A stretch of DNA of 11,880 bases, from contig JAOPZP010000184.1 in NCBI GenBank assembly GCA_025964055.1, positions 1-11,880 of the forward strand. The letters are read 5' to 3'. The notes under the pieces were generated by a model that searched no databases, was not told the DNA's origin, and saw nothing but the letters and a program-made list of their open reading frames with translations. Positions 1 through 6,008 of the stretch are shown here, piece after piece. The stretch comes from Conexibacter sp. Its GTDB lineage: Bacteria; Actinomycetota; Thermoleophilia; Solirubrobacterales; Solirubrobacteraceae. The translations under genes and the position numbers were made by a program. Position 1 is the stretch's first letter. Every line of letters begins with the position of its first letter.

Positions 1-1185
1 ACGGCAGTGGCGGCGTTGGGATGTGGATCGGTGGCGGCAGTGGGATGCGGCAGCGGGTCCTCGAGTGAGGAGAGCTCGGCATCGTCGGGCGCCGGGCAGC
101 AGAAGACCCTGACCTATGGGCTTCTGACGGCGGTCTCCGGTTCGGCGGCGACCTACGGCGTGGCCGAGTCGACCAGCGTCAAGCTCGGGATCAACCAGGT
201 CAACCAGGCCGGGGGGATCAAGGTCGGAGCCGACACCTACAAGTTGAAGGTCAAGGTCTACGACCAGGCGTACGATCCGACCAAGGCCGCGACGGCGGCC
301 AGCCAGGCGATCCAGCAGGACGGCCTGAAGTTCGTCGAGGACCTCGGCGGCGGCACGGTGGCTGCGGTGCAGCCCATCGCCGAGCGCGCGGGCGCGGTCG
401 TGTTCTGCTCGTGCAGCGGTGCCGACTTCCTGGGGGACAAGCATCCGCTGACGTTCCGGCCGTACTTCGATGACCCCGACTCGCTGGCCGCGTCGCTGAA
501 GTACTTCAAGGAGAAGCATCCGGACGCGACGCAGGTCGCCCAGCTCTACCCCGACGACGACGTCGGTCACGGCGCCGCTCCGGCGACGCAGGCCTCCATC
601 AAGCAGCTGGGCCTGTCCAGCAAGGTCTACTACGTCGAGCGCGGCGGCACCGACTACACCCCGGTCCTGACCAAGGTCCTGCAGGGCAAGCCCGACGTCA
701 TCGACTTCGGGCCCTCGGATGCCGGCAGCTACCAGGCCATGATCAAGCAGGCGTTCGAGCTGGGCTACAAGGGGCCCTACATCTTCCCCGACACGCTCGA
801 CTTCGCGGGCACCGTCAAGGCGGTGCCGAAGGGCTCGTTGACCGGCTCGATCACGACGCCGTGCAACCTGGAAGCGGTCACCCCGGTGGCCAAGGCGTGG
901 GCCGCCGAGTACAAGACGATGGCGGGTGAGGATCCCCAGTGGTGGGCCGCCCAGAGCCATGACAACGTCCTGCTCCTCGCGAAGGCGATCGAGAAGGCTC
1001 AGAGCGTCGACCCGACGAAGGTCGCCGAGGCGCTCGGAAGCGTCTCGGTGGCCGGCGCCACGGCCGGAGGCGGAACGGTGAGCTACGGCGGAGCAGAGCG
1101 ATTCGGCAAGCCGCGGGCCTTCAAGGTCCCCTACCCGGCATGCACCGTCTCGGCCGGCTCGAAGCTCGTGCAGGCGGGCGCCTAG
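1..1185 (+). CDS. Branched-chain amino acid/amide-type ABC transporter substrate-binding lipoprotein (5' partial)
   Basis: This is the extracytoplasmic solute receptor of a Liv/Urt-type importer: it should bind the ligand outside the membrane and deliver it to the LivH/LivM permeases encoded just downstream. The frame is open from the first base of the window, so the true start and most of the signal peptide lie upstream. The visible N-terminus has two lipobox-like sites (ALGC, Cys at 22-24; AVGC, Cys at 46-48) followed by a Ser/Gly/Glu-rich linker, as in lipid-anchored receptors. The mature part starts at KTLTYGLLTAVSG and shows the type I periplasmic-binding fold pattern (Peripla_BP_6): GLLTAVSGSAATYG, then INQVNQAGGI, VAAVQPIAERAG, a central DVIDFGPSDAGSY strand and a C-terminal SHDNVLLLAKAIEKA helix. 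About 380 mature residues is normal for the family. The ligand cannot be read from sequence; such receptors bind amino acids, amides, urea or aromatic acids. Confidence 0.9.
   Translation, partial: TAVAALGCGSVAAVGCGSGSSSEESSASSGAGQQKTLTYGLLTAVSGSAATYGVAESTSVKLGINQVNQAGGIKVGADTYKLKVKVYDQAYDPTKAATAASQAIQQDGLKFVEDLGGGTVAAVQPIAERAGAVVFCSCSGADFLGDKHPLTFRPYFDDPDSLAASLKYFKEKHPDATQVAQLYPDDDVGHGAAPATQASIKQLGLSSKVYYVERGGTDYTPVLTKVLQGKPDVIDFGPSDAGSYQAMIKQAFELGYKGPYIFPDTLDFAGTVKAVPKGSLTGSITTPCNLEAVTPVAKAWAAEYKTMAGEDPQWWAAQSHDNVLLLAKAIEKAQSVDPTKVAEALGSVSVAGATAGGGTVSYGGAERFGKPRAFKVPYPACTVSAGSKLVQAGA
7..54 (+). repeat. Imperfect tandem duplication of a 24-base lipobox unit
   Basis: Two adjacent 24-base units (7-30 and 31-54) encode VAALGCGS and VAAVGCGS. 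They are identical at 17 of 24 bases and 7 of 8 residues. Each carries a cysteine in a lipobox-like setting (ALGC and AVGC), so either could be the lipidated residue. The second lies directly before the Ser/Gly-rich linker. Because the start of the gene is outside the window, it is unclear which site follows the hydrophobic core of the signal peptide. Confidence 0.6.
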
Positions 1186-1198
1186 GACGACGAGCCGC

Positions 1199-1225
1199 GA
1201 GGGGGCGCTCTCCGAGCGCCCCCTC
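1199..1225 (+). terminator. Perfect 11-bp hairpin between the binding-protein and permease genes
   Basis: The arm GAGGGGGCGCT (1199-1209) and its exact reverse complement AGCGCCCCCTC (1215-1225) flank a five-base loop, CTCCG. No U-tract follows, so a strong intrinsic terminator is unlikely. The stem begins 14 bases after the binding-protein stop and ends 13 bases before the permease ATG. In binding-protein-dependent importers such a structure commonly protects the upstream mRNA from 3' decay, or partly terminates transcription, so that the receptor is made in excess over the membrane parts. The structure is seen directly; the role is inferred. Confidence 0.65.
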
Positions 1226-1238
1226 TGCGCCCTTTGCC

Positions 1239-2087
1239 ATGACCTTCGTTCAGGTACTCGTCAACGGCGTCGTCCTCGGAGCGTTCTTTGCGCTCATGGC
1301 GGTCGGCCTCACCCTCATCTTCGGCGTGCTGCGCGTCATCAACTTCACGCACGGCGTGATGTTCATGCTCGGTGCCTACGGCACCTGGTACGCCACCGAG
1401 CAGGGCGTTCCCTATCTGGTCGCCGTGCTGGTGTCGGCCCTGGCCGTCGCCGCGTTCAGCGCCCTCGTCGAGCTGCTGGTGCTGCGCCGCTTCCGCGGCA
1501 TGCTGATCGAAGGGGCCGTCGTCGCGATCGCCCTCGCGGTCCTGATCCAGAACCTCGCCAACGAGGTCATCCCGCTGTCGCCCAAGTCGGTCGACACGCC
1601 GTTTCCGGGAACGGTGTCGATGCACGGCGTCGTGCTCGGATGGCATCGCATCTTCCTGTTCGGCATGGCGTGCGTGCTCATCTTCGGGCTCGCCCTCTTC
1701 GTCCGTCGCAGTCGAACGGGCCGGGCCATGCGCGCGCTGCAGCAGAACCCGTATGCGGCCGAGCTTCAGGGCATTCGCGCCGACTTCGTCGCTCCGGCGG
1801 TCTTCGCGATCGGAGGAGGCCTGGCGGCCCTGGCCGGAGGGCTCATCGCCCCGGTCCAGCAGCTCCTGCCGGGCATCGGCGATGCCCCGCTGCTCGCGTC
1901 GTTCGTCGTCGTCGTCCTCGGCGGCCTGGGCAGCATCGGCGGCACGCTGGTCGCCGCGATGATGATCGGGCTCACGCAGAGCGCAGCCACCACCTACTGG
2001 ACGGGGCCGGCTGCCGTGGCGCTCAGCTTCCTGTTGGCCATCGCCGTTCTCGTCGTGCGACCGAAGGGGCTGTTCGGCAATGAGTAG
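1239..2087 (+). CDS. livH: Branched-chain amino acid-type ABC transporter permease (LivH family)
   Basis: This is one of the two membrane subunits forming the channel of the importer. The 282 residues match the usual LivH length. Family features are GLTLIFGVLRVINFTHG (residues 23-39), the cytoplasmic ATPase-contact loop GRAMRALQQNPYAAELQGI (161-179), the glycine-rich VVLGGLGSIGGT helix (225-236) and the terminal RPKGLFG (274-280). About eight hydrophobic segments can be counted. The frame is open further upstream to 1140, but ATG 1239 is chosen because the protein then begins MTFVQVLVNGVVLG, the normal family N-terminus, and upstream codons would encode a charged non-family tail. No clear Shine-Dalgarno sequence precedes it; the hairpin at 1199-1225 lies just upstream. 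The 3' end overlaps the next gene by 8 bases. The gene symbol denotes the family, not a proven leucine transporter. Confidence 0.93.
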   Translation: MTFVQVLVNGVVLGAFFALMAVGLTLIFGVLRVINFTHGVMFMLGAYGTWYATEQGVPYLVAVLVSALAVAAFSALVELLVLRRFRGMLIEGAVVAIALAVLIQNLANEVIPLSPKSVDTPFPGTVSMHGVVLGWHRIFLFGMACVLIFGLALFVRRSRTGRAMRALQQNPYAAELQGIRADFVAPAVFAIGGGLAALAGGLIAPVQQLLPGIGDAPLLASFVVVVLGGLGSIGGTLVAAMMIGLTQSAATTYWTGPAAVALSFLLAIAVLVVRPKGLFGNE

Positions 2088-3912
2088 CTCGGCGGTCGCA
2101 CCGGAGGACCTGAGCGTGCACGCGACGGGGCGCACCCCCGGGCTGACACGACTGCTCGGCTACGCCGCCGTGGTCGCCGTGACGGTGCTGGTGGCCACGG
2201 TCCCCAGCCTCGCCGGCGCGTACACCAATCACATCTTCATCCTCGCCTTCCTGGCGGTGGGCCTGGCCGTCAGCTACCGGCCGCTGCTGATCGCCGGTCA
2301 GGTCTCGCTGGCCCATGGGGCGTTCTACGCGGTCGGCGCATACGGCTTTGCGATCTTGGCGCAGAAGCACGGGGTCAGCTTCTGGCTCGCCGTTCCCCTC
2401 GCGGGCGTCGTCGCGTCCGTCGCGTCGATCGTCATCGGCGTCCCGTCGCTGCGCACCGCAGGCGCCTACTTCTTCCTGTGCACGTTCGCGTTCTCGGTCG
2501 TCATCACGTCGCTGTTTCAGAACTTCACATCGCTGACGGGCGGCTTCGCCGGCATCTCCGGCATCCCGTATCCGCCCGGCATCACCACCGAAGCCGACTT
2601 CTTCTACGTCGCGCTGGCGGCCTGCGTCGTCATCGTCGCGATCTTCGTGGTGCTCGACCGGTCGCTCTGGGGCCTTGAGCTCCACGGCGTCGGAGCCTCG
2701 CCCGAGCTGGCGGAGGCGGTGGGCGTGAGCCGGTTCGCGACCCTGCTGCGGGCCTTCTCGGTGGGCGCGTTCTTCGCCGGGATCCTGGGCTCGTTCTACG
2801 CCAGCTTCACCGGCTTCATCGCCCCTCAGAGCTTCGACCTCTGGCTGTCGGTGAGCATCCTGACGGCCGTCATCGTCGGGGGCGTCCGTCACATCTGGGG
2901 CGGCGTGCTCGGCGCGGCGTTCGTCACGCTCATCCCGCTGCTCTTTCACTGGAAGGGCAGCGGCGACGCGATCTTCGGCGCCGTCTGCGTCATCGTCGTG
3001 ATGTTCGTGATGCGCAGGGGCATTGCGACCGAGCTGGCCGAGCTGCTCTCCAAGGCGCTCCACCGCGCCCCGGCCGTTCCGGCTCAGAGCCAGCTGTGGG
3101 CGACCGCGGAGGACATCGTCGACGAACGCGACCCCGCGGTGTTCGCGGCTCGGCCGGTGGTGCTCGACGTCCGCGACATCGCGAAGTCCTTCGGCGGAGT
3201 GCGGGCGGTGCGTGGGGTCTCGTTCACCGTGCACGAGGGCGAGACGCTGGGGCTGATCGGCCCCAACGGGTCCGGCAAGACGACGACGTTCAACCTGATC
3301 AGCGGCTTTGCCCGGCCCGACCAAGGCGCGGTCCATCTCCGAGGGCAGTCGATCTCGACGGCCAGCCCGCATCACGTGGTCCGCCTCGGACTCGCCCGCT
3401 CGTTCCAGGCATCGGCGGTGTTCGGTCATCTCTCGGTGTTCGAGAACGTCCTGCTCGCCGTCAGGAGCTCGCAACCCACCAATCCGGTCGCGCGCATGAC
3501 GATGCCGGTGCGACGGCGCGGGAAGCACACGGTCCGTGCCGCCGAGGTGCTGGCCGAGGTCGGACTGCTCGACTTCGCCGACACCCAGGCCGACGCGCTG
3601 CCCTACGGCCACAAGAAGGTCCTGGGCCTGGCCGTCGGGCTCGCCACCAACCCGGCCGTGCTCTGCCTCGACGAGCCCGCGACCGGGATGACCGACGTCG
3701 AGATCGCCCACCTGACCACCGTGCTGCGCCGCGTTCGTGCCAACCATGACGTCGCCCTGGTCATCATCGAACACCGCCTGGCGGTCATTCGCGAGCTCTG
3801 CGATCGCGTCGTCGCCCTGCGCAGCGGCGAAGTGATCGCCGAGGGCTCCCCCCGGGACGTGCTCGAGGCGCCTGAGGTCATGACGGCGTTTCTGGGAGCG
3901 AGCGCGGCATGA
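2080..3912 (+). CDS. LivM permease-LivG ATPase fusion protein
   Basis: Two importer subunits are joined in one 610-residue chain. Residues about 25-312 are the LivM permease, with nine or ten hydrophobic segments and the family motif GQVSLAHGAFYAVGAYG (73-89). Residues about 313-360 form a linker, and 360-605 are a LivG-type ATPase. The ATPase has Walker A GPNGSGKT (394-401), the ARSFQ Q-loop region, an atypical signature LPYGHKK (from 507), Walker B VLCLDEP (527-533, catalytic Glu532) and the switch His565 in VIIEHRL, so nucleotide binding and hydrolysis residues are present. The LSGGQ-type signature has His where Gln is common. The fusion fixes permease and ATPase at 1:1 and leaves LivF as the partner ATPase. 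Start ATG 2080 overlaps livH by 8 bases with GAAGGGG (2063-2069) ten bases upstream. The end overlaps livF by 4 bases. Confidence 0.93.
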   Translation: MSSSAVAPEDLSVHATGRTPGLTRLLGYAAVVAVTVLVATVPSLAGAYTNHIFILAFLAVGLAVSYRPLLIAGQVSLAHGAFYAVGAYGFAILAQKHGVSFWLAVPLAGVVASVASIVIGVPSLRTAGAYFFLCTFAFSVVITSLFQNFTSLTGGFAGISGIPYPPGITTEADFFYVALAACVVIVAIFVVLDRSLWGLELHGVGASPELAEAVGVSRFATLLRAFSVGAFFAGILGSFYASFTGFIAPQSFDLWLSVSILTAVIVGGVRHIWGGVLGAAFVTLIPLLFHWKGSGDAIFGAVCVIVVMFVMRRGIATELAELLSKALHRAPAVPAQSQLWATAEDIVDERDPAVFAARPVVLDVRDIAKSFGGVRAVRGVSFTVHEGETLGLIGPNGSGKTTTFNLISGFARPDQGAVHLRGQSISTASPHHVVRLGLARSFQASAVFGHLSVFENVLLAVRSSQPTNPVARMTMPVRRRGKHTVRAAEVLAEVGLLDFADTQADALPYGHKKVLGLAVGLATNPAVLCLDEPATGMTDVEIAHLTTVLRRVRANHDVALVIIEHRLAVIRELCDRVVALRSGEVIAEGSPRDVLEAPEVMTAFLGASAA

Positions 3913-4673
3913 CCGCCGTCGCACCACTCCTCGAGCTGGACCGGGTGAGCCTTCGCTACGGGACGACCGTGGCGGTCCGCGACGTCTCCTTGACCATCGC
4001 CCGCGGCGAGGTCGTGGCCCTGGTCGGGGCCAACGGGGCCGGCAAGACCACGGTGATGCGCGCGATCTCCGGCGCGATGCCGGTCGCCGCCGGCGCGATC
4101 CGGTTCGCAGGCCAGGCCCTCAAGGCGGCTCCGCACGCCGCGCTGCGCGCCGGCATCGCTCACTGTCCCGAGGGGCGTCAGGTGTTCGCGCAGATGACGG
4201 TCAGGGAGAACCTGCTGGTGGGCGCCCACACCGTCGACCGGCAGCTGATCGACGAGCGCGTGCTCCGCATGTACGAGATGTTCCCCGTGCTCGGGGAGCG
4301 CCGCGGGCAGCGCGCAGGAACGCTGAGCGGCGGCGAGCAGCAGATGCTGGCGATGGCCCGAGCGCTGATGTCCGACCCCGCGCTGCTCCTGCTCGACGAG
4401 CCGACGATGGGCCTCGCGCCCATCATGGTCACGGCCGTAGGAGACGAGATCGCCCGGCTCAAGGACGAGGGGATGTCGATCTTGCTCGTCGAGGAGACGG
4501 CTGACCTGACCGTGCGCATCGCCGACTCCATGCACCTGATGGAAGGCGGCAGCGTGGCGCTCTCCGGGACCACCGCAGAGATGGTGGACAGCGACGTGAT
4601 GCGCCGCCTGTACCTGGGAGAACACCCCCCGACCACACCCACCCACGAACCGAACGAGGCCCCGACGGCATGA
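3909..4673 (+). CDS. livF: Branched-chain amino acid-type ABC transporter ATPase (LivF family)
   Basis: This is the second cytoplasmic ATPase of the importer, pairing with the LivG domain of the upstream fusion. The 254 residues are close to the family's usual length, with a short Pro/Thr-rich tail. Motifs are Walker A GANGAGKT (40-47), the Q-loop region PEGRQVFAQMTVRENL, signature LSGGEQQ (139-145) and Walker B LLLLDEP with Asp163 and Glu164. At the H-loop position the sequence is LVEET, with Glu196 where most ABC ATPases have His. LivF proteins often have LVEQN here, so a non-His residue is a family trait, but Glu is less usual. Start ATG 3909 sits in an ATGA overlap with the preceding stop, with GGGAG (3894-3898) upstream. 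The end has the same 4-base ATGA overlap with the monooxygenase gene, which ties transport to metabolism in one transcript. Confidence 0.92.
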   Translation: MTAVAPLLELDRVSLRYGTTVAVRDVSLTIARGEVVALVGANGAGKTTVMRAISGAMPVAAGAIRFAGQALKAAPHAALRAGIAHCPEGRQVFAQMTVRENLLVGAHTVDRQLIDERVLRMYEMFPVLGERRGQRAGTLSGGEQQMLAMARALMSDPALLLLDEPTMGLAPIMVTAVGDEIARLKDEGMSILLVEETADLTVRIADSMHLMEGGSVALSGTTAEMVDSDVMRRLYLGEHPPTTPTHEPNEAPTA

Positions 4674-5827
4674 AGTTCTTCCTGATGTTCAACCCCTACA
4701 CCTGGCCGCACAAGGACAGCAACATCAAGCTTGCCGGTCGGCGTACGGATCTCTACCAGGACATGCTGGAAGTCGCGGTGGAGCACGCGAAGATCGCCGA
4801 CCGCTGCGGCTTCGAAGGCATCTTCTTCAGCGAGCAGCACGGAAACATCGAGGGCATCCCCGAGATCACCTCGAACCCGATCCTCTGGGACCTCTTTCTC
4901 GCCGGCCACACCGAGCGGATCATGCTGGGTCAGCTCGGCAACACGTTGCCGGTCTCCAACCCGCTGCTCGTGGCCGACCAGATCGCCCACCTCGATCAGC
5001 TGACCAAGGGACGGGCGATGGCCGGCTTCACCCGCGGCAACACGCCGCGGTGGGCCGATCAGTACGGGCAGCACATCCCGATGGGCGCGACGCGCTCGGA
5101 CAAGTCGGAGGCCGACGAGCGAAACCTCCGCGCGCTCATGGAGTGCTGGCAGATCATCAAGCTGGCATGGACCCAGGATGTCTTCTCGTTCGACGGAGAG
5201 TTCTGGAAGTTCCCCGTCGAGGGCACGAAGTGGCCCTACCCGATCACCAAGGAGTTCGGCGCCGGCGTGGACGAGGACGACAACCTGCTGGGCGTCAGCA
5301 TCGCCCCGGGCCCGTTCCAGGATCCCCACCCGAGGGTCTTCGCGCCGATGTCGGGACGCGCGGCGACCGTCCGCTTCTGGGCCCAGGAGGGTGCCACGAT
5401 CATGTGCCTCACCGCACGGGAGGACCTGGTGCAGGGCATGCTCGACGTGTACGCCGACGAGGCGCAGAGCGTCGGCCGGCAGACCCGGCGCGGCGAGGGC
5501 ATCATGGTCGGGGGGACCTTCTCCATCGCCGGGGACGAGGCGACGGCGCGCGAGCGGGCCGCCGTCATGGAGGCGTGGGACAGCCGGTTGTATGGCGTGC
5601 CGCCCTACAACCTGCCTCATCCGATGGGGCTCAACGGAACCCCTCAGCAGGTGATCGACCAGATCGGCGCCTTGCACGACAAGTTCGGGGTGGAGGAGTT
5701 CTTGTTCATCAACGAGTTCCCCGCCCCCCACGGCCGCGAAGTGGCGACCGAGATGCTCGAGCTCCTGGGCACCGAAGTGCTGCCGGCGTTCGGCGTCAAG
5801 GAGGCGGCGGCGACCCGTGTCGGATGA
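4670..5827 (+). CDS. Luciferase-like (LLM class) flavin-dependent monooxygenase
   Basis: This is a 385-residue TIM-barrel protein of the bacterial luciferase superfamily, which uses reduced FMN supplied by a separate reductase plus O2 to oxygenate its substrate. Supporting features are the N-terminal MKFFLMFNPYTWP strand, HAKIADRCGFEGIFFSEQH (residues 39-57), the region LGQLGNTLPVSNPLLVADQIAHLDQLTKGR (starting at residue 86; order typical of the family) and FTRGNTPRWADQYG. The EQH triplet (55-57) aligns with EHH of LuxA, so LuxA His44 is replaced by Gln56 while the neighbouring His is kept (alignment by eye). The C-terminal half carries HPRVFAPMSGRAATVRFWAQEGA, a common sugar-phosphate-loop-like region. 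It overlaps livF by 4 bases and the small downstream gene by 11. The convergent flavin reductase at the right edge is a candidate electron donor. The substrate is unknown; ring opening of an N-heterocycle or oxidation of an amine or aldehyde are all possible. Confidence 0.9.
   Translation: MKFFLMFNPYTWPHKDSNIKLAGRRTDLYQDMLEVAVEHAKIADRCGFEGIFFSEQHGNIEGIPEITSNPILWDLFLAGHTERIMLGQLGNTLPVSNPLLVADQIAHLDQLTKGRAMAGFTRGNTPRWADQYGQHIPMGATRSDKSEADERNLRALMECWQIIKLAWTQDVFSFDGEFWKFPVEGTKWPYPITKEFGAGVDEDDNLLGVSIAPGPFQDPHPRVFAPMSGRAATVRFWAQEGATIMCLTAREDLVQGMLDVYADEAQSVGRQTRRGEGIMVGGTFSIAGDEATARERAAVMEAWDSRLYGVPPYNLPHPMGLNGTPQQVIDQIGALHDKFGVEEFLFINEFPAPHGREVATEMLELLGTEVLPAFGVKEAAATRVG
5798..5804 (+). promoter_or_regulatory. 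Shine-Dalgarno AAGGAGG for the small GatC/AtzG-like gene
   Basis: A perfect AAGGAGG lies inside the end of the monooxygenase gene, 12 bases before GTG 5817. The spacing is a little long but supports the GTG start. The in-frame ATG 5835 would be 30 bases away. It is among the strongest ribosome-binding sequences in the window and argues that the short gene is really translated. Confidence 0.5.
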
Positions 5828-6008
5828 GCAGGGCATGGGCGAGGAGGCTCGCCTTCTGGGGCTCGGGTCCCTCGATCCGGACGAGGCCCGGATCGTCCGG
5901 TCGGGGGCGCGCGTCTTCGCGCCGATGATCGAGCGCTTCATGCACCTGGACCTGTCCCTGGTGCCGATCGAGGCTGCCGCGCCCTACGGGGGTGCCCCCG
6001 CCGCATGA
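5817..6008 (+). CDS. Small GatC/AtzG-like protein, probable partner of the downstream amidase
   Basis: This short gene (63 residues, GTG start) lies between the monooxygenase, which it overlaps by 11 bases, and the amidase, which it overlaps by 4 (ATGA). The core LDPDEARIVRSGARVFAPMI followed by ERFMHLDLSLVP reads like the GatC pattern (a Leu-rich helix with acidic residues, then a helix ending in LD-x-x-x-V-x-P). GatC is the small subunit that stabilises the amidase GatA. AtzG, the small partner of the amidase AtzE in cyanuric acid degradation, is of the same kind and is also encoded next to its amidase. It is therefore inferred to fold as two helices against the amidase below and to stabilise it or shape its active site. 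The similarity is by eye only and the protein is short. A conserved hypothetical protein of other function is the alternative. That it is a gene is well supported by its junctions and ribosome-binding sequence. Confidence 0.7.
   Translation: MSDEQGMGEEARLLGLGSLDPDEARIVRSGARVFAPMIERFMHLDLSLVPIEAAAPYGGAPAA
5987..6000 (+). promoter_or_regulatory. GC-only hairpin over the amidase ribosome-binding region
   Basis: The sequence CGGGGGTGCCCCCG is a perfect inverted repeat that can fold as a five-base-pair stem with the loop GTGC. It ends four bases before the amidase ATG at 6005 and contains the only purine run (GGGGG, 5988-5992) that could serve as a ribosome-binding site. A ribosome finishing the small upstream gene (stop at 6006-6008) would open it, so amidase translation may depend on translation of its presumed partner. 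The structure is seen; the control is inferred. Confidence 0.45.

Noticed and set aside
1140..1238. Upstream start for the LivH gene at 1140
   Set aside because: It would add 33 charged residues encoded across the end of the binding-protein gene and the hairpin. The LivH family N-terminus begins at ATG 1239.
2023..3927. A 634-codon open frame on the - strand opposite the LivM-LivG gene
   Set aside because: Its product is rich in Arg, Asp, Glu, His and Gly with no recognisable domain. It is the usual mirror frame of a very GC-rich gene, and the + strand product has complete family motifs.
4178..5941. A 587-codon open frame on the - strand opposite LivF and the monooxygenase
   Set aside because: Low-complexity Arg/His/Asp/Glu-rich composition and no domain; it crosses two well-supported + strand genes.
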